Origin: Halorientalis sp. LT38 | GTDB lineage: Archaea; Halobacteriota; Halobacteria; Halobacteriales; Haloarculaceae | Reading direction: 5' to 3' | Length of the DNA: 64,000 bases | NCBI RefSeq assembly: GCF_037031225.1 | Contig: NZ_JAYEZN010000001.1 | Coordinates: forward strand, 1,302,001 to 1,366,000 | Shown here: one piece after another, positions 50,786 through 57,385 of the stretch | Layout of the letters: each line of letters opens with the position of its first letter | Numbering within the stretch: the first letter of the stretch is position 1 | The notes under the pieces: generated by a model | Told to the model about the DNA's origin: nothing | Seen by the model: the letters and a program-made list of their open reading frames with translations, nothing else | Databases searched by the model: none | Translations under genes and position numbers: made by a program

Positions 50786-51916
50786 ATGGGATCCGACTGG
50801 AGCGTCCCCGAAGCTGACGTTATCGACGGGATCAGGGACACCCTCGTGTGCGATCGGTCGGCCGTCCTCGCGACCGTCGTCGACGTCGAAGGGAGTGCCT
50901 ACCGCCGCCCCGGGGCGAAGATGGTCGTCGACGCCGACGGCGAGGGCGTCGGCAACATCACCGCGGGCTGTCTCGAAGACGAGGTGCGACGCATCGCGGC
51001 CGACGTCCTCGACGCAGGCGAGCCCCGCGTCGAGACCTACGACCTGATGAACGACGACGAGGACGTCTGGGGCCTGGGCGTCGGCTGCAACGGCATCATA
51101 GACGTGCTGATCGAGCCGATCGACGAGTCCTTCCGCCCGGTCGTCGAGGCGAGCGAAGCCGGGGACGACGTCGCGACGATCACCGTCCTCGACGGCGACG
51201 CCCCCGCCGGGTCGCGAGCGGTCTATCGGCCGGGTTCGGGATTCACCGACGACGAGGACCTGCCCGAGTGGGTCCGCTCCGGAATCCGGGAGACGGTCAC
51301 GGACCTGCTCGAACGGGATCAGTCCGCTGCCGTGACCGTCGAGGGGGACGAGGGAACGGCAACGGTGTTCGTCGACGCCCTGACCGCGCCCCCGAAACTG
51401 GTCGTGTTCGGGAGCGGCCCCGACGTCGGGCCGGTGACGGAACTGGCCAAGAACTGCGACTTCCGCGTGACCGTCGTCGCGTTCCGCGGTGCGGCCGCCG
51501 ACCCGGACCGGTTCCCGCACGCCGACGCGGTCTCGTCGACCTCCCCCTCGGACCTGCGATCGGCCTGCGAGTTCGACGAGTCCACCTACGCCGTCCTCAT
51601 GACACACAACTTCGTCGACGACCGCCTGGCCCTCGAATCACTGCTGTCGACGCCGGTCCCCTACGTCGGGTTGCTCGGGCCGCGCGACCGGTTCGAGGAG
51701 ATCCGCGAGGACCTGAACGGGGACGGGATCGACCTCGACGGACGCGACCGCGAACGGATCTACACGCCGGTCGGCCTCGACCTCGGGAGCGGGACTCCCT
51801 ACGGCATCGCCCACAGCATCGTCGCCGAACTCCTCGCGGTCCACAACGACCGCGACCCGAAACACGTCAGAGACCGGGAAGGCCCGATTCACCCGCGCGT
51901 CGACGAGACGGTCTGA
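50786..51916 (+). CDS. XdhC/CoxI family protein (molybdenum hydroxylase maturation)
   Basis: 376 residues from the ATG at 50786. The N-terminal XdhC domain has YRRPGAKMVVDADG, GNITAGCLEDEV and VGCNGIIDVLIEPI with its Cys. The C-terminal Rossmann-like domain includes VVFGSGPDVGPVTELAK, LMTHNFVDDRLALE and GLLGPRDRFEE. The family sulfurates and inserts molybdenum cofactor into XDH/CODH-type enzymes. A coxM-S-L operon is 5.5 kb away in the same window, a natural client. The open frame begins earlier inside other genes' shadow; the ATG here follows a TATA-like CGCTTTTGTG at about -24 to -33. Confidence 0.92.
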   Translation: MGSDWSVPEADVIDGIRDTLVCDRSAVLATVVDVEGSAYRRPGAKMVVDADGEGVGNITAGCLEDEVRRIAADVLDAGEPRVETYDLMNDDEDVWGLGVGCNGIIDVLIEPIDESFRPVVEASEAGDDVATITVLDGDAPAGSRAVYRPGSGFTDDEDLPEWVRSGIRETVTDLLERDQSAAVTVEGDEGTATVFVDALTAPPKLVVFGSGPDVGPVTELAKNCDFRVTVVAFRGAAADPDRFPHADAVSSTSPSDLRSACEFDESTYAVLMTHNFVDDRLALESLLSTPVPYVGLLGPRDRFEEIREDLNGDGIDLDGRDRERIYTPVGLDLGSGTPYGIAHSIVAELLAVHNDRDPKHVRDREGPIHPRVDETV

Positions 51917-51946
51917 TCTCGGCGCGGTCGCTCACGGACGATCGAA

Positions 51947-51974
51947 GGGAGAGAGAAGCCGGGAGAGAGAAGCC
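51947..51974. repeat. Two tandem copies of a 14-base unit
   Basis: GGGAGAGAGAAGCC occurs twice head to tail, followed by a partial third copy, just after the xdhC-like stop. Too short and local to be a known repeat family; probably a polymerase-slippage repeat. Confidence 0.7.
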
Positions 51975-52106
51975 GGGAGAGGGGAACCGGACGGGGAACT
52001 GCGTCCGTCTCGAAGGATCGCACCGCCGGTCGCTTCGGTTCCGTGGGTAACGATGGGGTTGGGGGGATGCGGTGCACCCACGTCCGGTCACGTTCACCTA
52101 TGAGAA

Positions 52107-52124
52107 TGTGACACGTAAGTCACA
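52107..52124. repeat. Inverted repeat TGTGAC-6-GTCACA
   Basis: Six-base arms around a six-base centre, 37 bases past the stop of the nitrilase-family gene and in a convergent intergenic region. It could be a weak hairpin or a regulator site; too little to decide. Confidence 0.4.
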
Positions 52125-52160
52125 CCGATGCGGTGACAATTACCGGTAGCTTCGTCGTCG

Positions 52161-52949
52161 TTACAGGTCGTAGGAGAGGTCGAACTGACGGTCGGCCAGC
52201 GCGGGGAAGTCGTCGCGTGCCTCCGCGACCATGTCCATGTCGACGTCTGCGATGACGGTTCGCTCGTGGAACCCTGCGTTGGCAAGCGGCGTCGCCCACG
52301 GGTCCACGACGAGGCTGTGGCCCGCGAGTTCGACCCCCTGGTTGTCGCCCACGAGGTTCGACGACGCGAGGAACACCTGGTTCTCGACCGCTCGCATCCG
52401 GTTGAGCATCAGCCAGTGTTCGAGTCGGGGGATGGGCCAGGCCGAGGTGACGAGGAACAGCTCTGCGCCCTGATCGACCAGCGCCCGGAACAGTTCGGGG
52501 AACCGGAGGTCGTAGCAGGTCACCAGTCCGACGGTGCCGAAGTCCGTCTCGACCGTGACGACGCGTTCGCCGGGGGTCAGCAGTTCCTGCTCCCTGGAGC
52601 CGTAGCCGTAGGTGTGGATCTTCCGGTAGGTATCGAGCAGTTCGCCCTCCGGCGAGACGAGCCCGCTCGTGTTGTGGAGGTCGTCGCCGTTTTCCTCGAC
52701 GATGCTTCCCGTGTGAAGGTAGATGTCGAGTTCGTCCGCCAGCGACTGCAGGTGGGTCATCGTCGGACCGTCGATGGGCTCCGCGCCCGCCGAGTACTCG
52801 TCGAAGGCGAAGTACCCGAGGTTCCAGATCTCCGGGAGGACGACCAGATCGGCGCCGCTGTCGGCGGCGTCGCGGATCCGCGCTTCACCCTTCGCGACGT
52901 TACTCTCTGCATCCGCTCCTGCCTCTAACTGAACGCTTGCGATTCGCAT
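52161..52949 (-). CDS. Carbon-nitrogen (nitrilase/omega-amidase family) hydrolase
   Basis: 262 residues from the ATG at 52949. The catalytic triad is visible: Glu40 in LPEIW, Lys110 in YRKIHTYG and Cys145 in VTCYDLRFPEL. Family length and the WPIPRLEHWLMLNRMRAVEN stretch are close to omega-amidase and nitrilase-like amidohydrolases. It cleaves an amide or carbamoyl group to acid plus ammonia. A nearby XdhC, cupin and DUF2848 gene suggest a shared nitrogen-compound pathway. A 48-codon upstream extension was rejected as non-acidic and promoter-bearing. Confidence 0.92.
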   Translation of the reverse strand: MRIASVQLEAGADAESNVAKGEARIRDAADSGADLVVLPEIWNLGYFAFDEYSAGAEPIDGPTMTHLQSLADELDIYLHTGSIVEENGDDLHNTSGLVSPEGELLDTYRKIHTYGYGSREQELLTPGERVVTVETDFGTVGLVTCYDLRFPELFRALVDQGAELFLVTSAWPIPRLEHWLMLNRMRAVENQVFLASSNLVGDNQGVELAGHSLVVDPWATPLANAGFHERTVIADVDMDMVAEARDDFPALADRQFDLSYDL

Positions 52950-52987
52950 ACACGTACAACCGGGGCGTCCGCCCTTAACTGTTGCTC

Positions 52988-53008
52988 GCCTGCCGTGGCG
53001 AGGCAGGC
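52988..53008. repeat. 7-base stem hairpin GCCTGCC-7-GGCAGGC
   Basis: A perfect inverted repeat in the divergent promoter region between the nitrilase-family gene and the cupin gene. It may be an operator for either, as it lies 39 bases before one start and 98 before the other. Confidence 0.45.
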
Positions 53009-53070
53009 CGGTCCCGCACTCGTCGCTGTCGCAGGGCCCGCTCGTCGGGGTTCGAATTCTCCGACCACAA

Positions 53071-53079
53071 CTTATAATA
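53071..53079 (+). promoter_or_regulatory. TATA box of the cupin gene
   Basis: CTTATAATA lies 27-35 bases before the ATG at 53106; the transcript is probably almost leaderless. Confidence 0.6.
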
Positions 53080-53105
53080 TCTGATGCAGACAACCTATAG
53101 GGTGC

Positions 53106-53462
53106 ATGCCAACCGAAGACAAGGAGCTTTTCGACCCGTTAGCGGACGATAGCGGTATCGAGTGGGAGCCCGTCGAAGGCTATCCGGACGGAATCTACGA
53201 GAAGGTACTCTACATGGACGAGGACGGCAGCCACAGCCGCATCCTCAAGTTCGAGCCGGGCGTCGAGACCGACGAGGTCCTCAACCACGACTTCTACGAG
53301 GAGGTCTACGTCATCTCCGGGGGTCTCATCGACAAGACACTCGGCGAGGTCTTCGAGGCCGGCACCTACGCCTGCCGGACGCCGGGCATGGAACACGGCC
53401 CCTACGAGACCCCCATCGGCTGCATGACCTTCGAGACGCGGTACTACGAAGACGGTAACTGA
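53106..53462 (+). CDS. Cupin domain protein
   Basis: 118 residues, one small beta barrel. HSRILKFEPGVETDE, NHDFYEEVYVISGG and GTYACRTPGMEHGPY carry the cupin motif-1 and motif-2 positions, including His in NHDF and MEHG. It may bind metal. Relatives are often small anti-sigma-like (ChrR) or catabolic barrel proteins that act as isomerases or dioxygenases. It has its own strong promoter and stands in the right-hand cluster; role unknown. Confidence 0.85.
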   Translation: MPTEDKELFDPLADDSGIEWEPVEGYPDGIYEKVLYMDEDGSHSRILKFEPGVETDEVLNHDFYEEVYVISGGLIDKTLGEVFEAGTYACRTPGMEHGPYETPIGCMTFETRYYEDGN

Positions 53463-53555
53463 CGGACGGTTCCCGGCAGCATCGCGTTTCGGAGGATTCG
53501 TGCGACGGCGGCCCGTTCGCACTTTTTCGTTCACGTCGAATACGCAAGCGGCGCG

Positions 53556-54266
53556 TCAGTCGTCGACGACCCAGTCGAGCTTCGAGACGTCGTACTCGGC
53601 GCGCAGCGTGCGGTCGAGCACGGGGTCGTGGAGCTCGACCTCGAAGAAGTCGCCGTGGACGAGTTCGTCGGTCTCGGTCCCGACGCTGCCCGAGAAGATT
53701 GCCGTGTGCTCGGTCGGTTCGGTCGTCTTCTCCTCGACGAGATCGAAGAGGTCCGCCGGCGGGAGGATCGCCTCGAGCGTGGCGTCCTGGTAGAGGACAC
53801 GCTCGTCGTCGCTCCCGGTCCAGCTACGGAGTTCGATCTGGTCCCAGTGGTCACGGAGGTCCTCGAGCAGCCACAGGTCGCTCCCGACGACGTTGGGGCA
53901 GAGGCTCTTCGCGACGACGATGCTCTCGGTCTCCATCTCCCTGTCGGTGTGGTCGCTCCCGACGCCCACGTACACCTCGTCGGTGTCCGCCTGGGGGAAG
54001 AAGACGAACTCGGCCTCGCCGGAGGTCTCCTCGGAGACGACCTCGATGTCGTCGCTGGTCGTGATCAGGTGGTACGGCTTGGGGTAGATGACCGGGAACT
54101 CGTCGGGGGCCTCGATCCCCTCCTCCTCGAGTTCCTCGATGTGCTTGCGGAGTTCCTCCTCGTTGCGTCCCGTCCAGCCGCAGTTCGCGATGCGGTCGAC
54201 CGAGACGTTCACAGGTTCCGACTCCGACGATCCCTGTCGCTGAAGCTGTAAGTCGAGGGTTGTCAC
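53556..54266 (-). CDS. DUF2848 family protein
   Basis: 236 residues with a GTG start at 54266; no ATG fits. The family signature is visible: RIANCGWTGRNEEELRKHIEEL near residue 25, then IEVVSEETSGEAEFVFF and VGVGSDHTDREMET. This conserved arrangement resembles fumarylacetoacetate hydrolase-like proteins by eye, but I do not know a proven activity. It is usually found in catabolic clusters. It lies downstream of livF on the same strand (67-base gap) and convergent with the cupin gene. Confidence 0.85.
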   Translation of the reverse strand: MTTLDLQLQRQGSSESEPVNVSVDRIANCGWTGRNEEELRKHIEELEEEGIEAPDEFPVIYPKPYHLITTSDDIEVVSEETSGEAEFVFFPQADTDEVYVGVGSDHTDREMETESIVVAKSLCPNVVGSDLWLLEDLRDHWDQIELRSWTGSDDERVLYQDATLEAILPPADLFDLVEEKTTEPTEHTAIFSGSVGTETDELVHGDFFEVELHDPVLDRTLRAEYDVSKLDWVVDD

Positions 54267-54333
54267 AGGTGGAGATAACGAGCCGAGGATATAAATCTAC
54301 GGCTCGGCCGCCGGAAGCGGTGTGTCGGGGGCT

Positions 54334-55038
54334 TCAGCCCGCGAGGAACTCCTGGCGGATCTCCTCGTCTGCCAGCATCGCTTCGGCGCCCTCTTCGCGC
54401 TGCATCTTGCCTTCGGTCAACAGGTAGCCGCGGTCGGCCCGGTTGAGGATCTCCTCGGCGTTTTGCTCGACGATGAGGATGGCCGTGCCGTCGGCGTTGA
54501 TCTCGTCGATCTTGTCGAACAGTTCGTCGACGAGGTGCGGTGCCAGTCCCGAACTCGGCTCGTCCAGTATGAGGAGGTCCGGTTCCGAGATGAGTGCGCG
54601 GCCGATGGCGAGCATCTGCCGCTGCCCACCGCTCATGGTCTCTGCGACCTGCGCCGTCCGCTCCTCGAGGATGGGGAACCGCGAGTAGATGTCCTGCAGC
54701 TTCTCATCGGAGAGTTCGCTCTCGGTGTAGGCACCCATCTTCAGGTTCTCCATGACCGAGAGGGTCGGGAAGATGCTATCGTCCTGTGGGACGTAGTTCA
54801 TCCCTCTGCGGATGCACTCCTCGGTATCGAGGCCGGTGATGTCCTCGCCGTCGTAGCTGACCGTCCCGCCCTTGTGGTCGGTCAGGCCGAAAATCGAGTC
54901 CATCAGGGTACTCTTGCCGGCCCCGTTCGGGCCGATGATCGTCACGTACTCGCCGTCGTTCACGGAGAGGTCGATCCCGTTCAGGATCTGCAGGTCCCCG
55001 TATCCGGCCCGGAGGTCCGAAACTTCGAGGAGCGTCAT
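54334..55038 (-). CDS. livF: Branched-chain amino acid type ABC transporter ATP-binding protein
   Basis: 234 residues, a complete LivF-type subunit. Walker A is GPNGAGKST, the signature MSGGQRQ, Walker B LLILDEPSSGLAP and the H-loop region LIVEQNAEE. LivF has Glu-Gln-Asn in the switch rather than His, as here. It energises uptake of amino acids or amide-like compounds with LivG and the LivH/LivM membrane subunits. No LivG/H/M is next to it. A LivK-like binding protein starts at 63018 on the other strand. It is therefore separated from the rest of its operon. Confidence 0.93.
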   Translation of the reverse strand: MTLLEVSDLRAGYGDLQILNGIDLSVNDGEYVTIIGPNGAGKSTLMDSIFGLTDHKGGTVSYDGEDITGLDTEECIRRGMNYVPQDDSIFPTLSVMENLKMGAYTESELSDEKLQDIYSRFPILEERTAQVAETMSGGQRQMLAIGRALISEPDLLILDEPSSGLAPHLVDELFDKIDEINADGTAILIVEQNAEEILNRADRGYLLTEGKMQREEGAEAMLADEEIRQEFLAG

Positions 55039-55217
55039 CGTGAATCACCGACTGGGGCGATATCGGCTGTACCGTCGCAACGAATACAGTTTGTGTGTGC
55101 CATGACCAGCGTGGTGTAAATCAATCAGCTTCGTAGTATAACCTTTTTGATTGGAAATCGGATACTTCTCCCCGAACGGCCGGCGACGTGCGGCCGTCGC
55201 CGACCGCAGACAACAAA

Positions 55218-55227
55218 CTAATATATT
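55218..55227 (+). promoter_or_regulatory. TATA box of the coxG-like gene
   Basis: ACTAATATAT ends 23 bases before the ATG at 55250. The divergent livF promoter is probably near 55136-55145 (GTTATACTA on the minus strand). Confidence 0.5.
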
Positions 55228-55249
55228 CGCCCCGGAGAAGTGAAACTAC

Positions 55250-55693
55250 ATGCAATTCGATGGAGAGGTCTCTATCGGTACTGACCAGCAAACGGTGTGG
55301 GAAACGATCTCAGACCCGGAAGCGCTCGTCCTGTGCGTCCCGGGTGCCGAGGAGGTCGAACGGATCAGTGAGACCCACTACAGAGGGACGATCAAGCGCG
55401 GCATCGCCAGCGTCAACGTCGAACTCAACGGGGAGGTCGAGATGCTCGAGCTCGACGCGCCCGACCGCATGGTCGCGGACGTGAAAGGCGAGGACGAGCT
55501 GACGGGCAGCATCATGACCGCGGACGCCCAGATGGACCTCTCCGAGGAGGGCGCCGACACGATACTCAGCTACACGATGGACGTCGAGTTCACCGGCAAG
55601 CTGGCGACGCTCGGCTCGCGCATCATGAAGCGCAAGATCAAATCCGACATGAACACGTTCTTCGACAACCTCAGAGACCACGCCGAAGCGTAA
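55250..55693 (+). CDS. CoxG family SRPBCC protein
   Basis: 147 residues of the CoxG/SRPBCC fold: FDGEVSIGTDQQTVWETISDPEALVLCVPGAEEVE at the start, then HYRGTIKRGIASVNVELNGEV and SYTMDVEFTGKLATLGSRIMK. Bacterial CoxG tethers Mo-CODH to the membrane or aids its maturation. Presence beside coxMSL and xdhC supports an associated role here. It lacks the long C-terminal membrane extension of some CoxG proteins. It is convergent with cofE (18 bases between stops). Confidence 0.88.
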   Translation: MQFDGEVSIGTDQQTVWETISDPEALVLCVPGAEEVERISETHYRGTIKRGIASVNVELNGEVEMLELDAPDRMVADVKGEDELTGSIMTADAQMDLSEEGADTILSYTMDVEFTGKLATLGSRIMKRKIKSDMNTFFDNLRDHAEA

Positions 55694-55711
55694 GCGTGAC
55701 CGACCTGCCGA

Positions 55712-56479
55712 CTACGACTTCTTCCGATCACGCGAGTACGCCAGCAGCGCGTCCCGGATCACGTCGTCTTCCGGCGCACGGAACAGCGTGTCGTCACCGG
55801 CGTGGTCGCCGAACGCGAAGTCGCGGACGAGTGCGACCGGGCGACCCCCGTCGCCCTCACCGGTGACGAGGTTCCCCGCGGCCGCGAGTTCGTCGACCAC
55901 CGACTGGACCGTCGCGCCGAGTTCGCGCCCCTCGCGGTCGTGCTCGCCGCGCCAGTCCCGGTTCGCGGGCATCCCCGCCCAGCCGAGGGCGACGCCGCGT
56001 TGCCCGTGTCGGAACGGCCGTCCCGACGTGTCCGTGACGACGACAGACGCGTCCACCGACAGGCGCTCGCGGATGCGAGCGGCGCTGGCCGACGGGTCCA
56101 GCGGTAACAGGAGCAGGTCCGCGTCGGGGACGTTCGATCGGTCGATTCCGGCGTTGACCGTGACGTGCCCGAAGGGCGTCACCGCCAGCACGAACGGCGT
56201 CTCCAGCAGCAGTTCCTCGCTCTCCTCGATGACGGCCTGGACGAACCGCGGGTCTCGCTCCTCGCCGGTGGCGTCCGCGAGCGCGCCTGCGATCCGCTCG
56301 GCCCGCTCGCTCGCCGGAAACGCAGCGCAGTCGGCCGTCCGGCCCTCGACCTTCGAGACGATGGTGCTCGCGACGACGAGGACGTCGCCCTCCCTGACCG
56401 TCGCCTCGCGTTCGACGAGGGCGGCGATGTCGTCGTTCGATTCGAACTCCGGGAGCCCGGAGATCCCTGTCACGTGCAT
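55712..56479 (-). CDS. cofE: Coenzyme F420-0:L-glutamate ligase
   Basis: 255 residues, archaeal CofE length. GDVLVVASTIVSKVEGR at the front, the GIDRSNV segment and SVVVTDTSGRPFRHGQRGVALGWAGM are family hallmarks. It adds L-glutamate to F420-0 using GTP. The neighbouring gene 98 bases upstream on the same strand encodes an F420-dependent NADP reductase, so the two form a small F420 module. In most haloarchaea F420 genes are not next to molybdenum hydroxylases, so the location is of interest. Confidence 0.92.
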   Translation of the reverse strand: MHVTGISGLPEFESNDDIAALVEREATVREGDVLVVASTIVSKVEGRTADCAAFPASERAERIAGALADATGEERDPRFVQAVIEESEELLLETPFVLAVTPFGHVTVNAGIDRSNVPDADLLLLPLDPSASAARIRERLSVDASVVVTDTSGRPFRHGQRGVALGWAGMPANRDWRGEHDREGRELGATVQSVVDELAAAGNLVTGEGDGGRPVALVRDFAFGDHAGDDTLFRAPEDDVIRDALLAYSRDRKKS

Positions 56480-56577
56480 AGTGGCCGCTCGCGGACGACC
56501 GGCAAAAGCACCGCGATGGCGGACCCGGCGATCGGCGCGTCTAGTCAGCGGTCCGGGGCGTCGTCGTCACCGGTCGG

Positions 56578-57246
56578 TCACTGGAAGCGCACGCCGAGGT
56601 CGTGCATCCCGTCGTTGTTCATCGCGAGGTTGATGAGCAGCGGCGTGATCGACTCGACCTCCGACGAGTTGGCCAGGCCGCCGCCGTCGAGGGCCCGGAT
56701 CCCGTCGATCGCCTCGACGAGGCCGCGGATCGTCTCTTTGGCGTCGGCGTCGTCGCCGGTCATGACGACGTCGACCTCGAGGTCGTTGTCGAGGTCGGTC
56801 AACGCCCCGGCCGCGACGTTCTGGAAGGCACCGACGACCGGGACGCCCGCCGGCGCGGCCGCCGCGACCGCCTCGGCGACGCTGCCAGCACTCGGCGGGT
56901 CGTAGTGGAACCCGTCCTCGTCGCGGTCCATCTGCGTCGCCGGACAGACCAGGACGTCGCCCTCGTCGAGGTCCTCGGCCACGGCCTCGACGGTACTGGC
57001 CGCGTACTCCGGCGGCACGCTCACGACGACGACGTCGGCCGCTGCCGTCGCCGCCTGGTTGCCGTGCCCAGAGACGACGACGTCGTGCCCCCGGTCGCCG
57101 AGCAACTCGACGTACTCGGCGGCCCGGCGCTCGGCCTTCTCCGCGTCGCGTGAGCCGATGTGAACCTCGTGGTCCGCGTCACGCGCCAGTCGAAGTGCGA
57201 TTCCCTCACCGATGTCGCCAGTACCGCCTAACAGTGCGACTCGCAT
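56578..57246 (-). CDS. npdG: NADPH-dependent F420 reductase
   Basis: 222 residues from the ATG at 57246. LLGGTGDIGEGIALRLA and IGSRDAEKAERRAAEYVE are the NADP-binding motifs, with Ser-Arg after beta 2 for the 2'-phosphate. VVSVPPEYAA, VGAFQNVAAGAL and the conserved end INLAMNNDGMHDLGVRF match archaeal Fno. It exchanges hydride between F420 and NADP. The TATA box lies 25-31 bases upstream, so it begins the npdG-cofE unit. Confidence 0.92.
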   Translation of the reverse strand: MRVALLGGTGDIGEGIALRLARDADHEVHIGSRDAEKAERRAAEYVELLGDRGHDVVVSGHGNQAATAAADVVVVSVPPEYAASTVEAVAEDLDEGDVLVCPATQMDRDEDGFHYDPPSAGSVAEAVAAAAPAGVPVVGAFQNVAAGALTDLDNDLEVDVVMTGDDADAKETIRGLVEAIDGIRALDGGGLANSSEVESITPLLINLAMNNDGMHDLGVRFQ

Positions 57247-57270
57247 GAAAAACGGTTCCGTCAGCGCAGA

Positions 57271-57277
57271 TTTATAG
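57271..57277 (-). promoter_or_regulatory. TATA box of npdG
   Basis: CTATAAA on the minus strand lies 25-31 bases before the ATG at 57246. Confidence 0.6.
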
Positions 57278-57385
57278 GTTCTGATGCGCGCCACGAGGCA
57301 TCGGTCCCGGGCGCCGACGCCGGCATCGGGGACAGTCAGTGTGGTGGAAGCGACCCAGTGCGAAAGAGAGTGCCGGATGCGGTCC

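Noticed and set aside
49601-51916. A 771-codon frame ending with the xdhC-like protein
   Set aside because: The first 395 codons are Arg/Gly-rich shadow sequence of the MACS ligase and Usp genes; the ATG at 50786 with a TATA box upstream is the real start.
53047-53064. GGGGTTCGAATTCTCC resembles a tRNA T-arm
   Set aside because: Arms pair poorly (two wobble pairs and a mismatch), and no acceptor, D or anticodon stem can be formed with the flanks; the segment is promoter DNA for the cupin gene.
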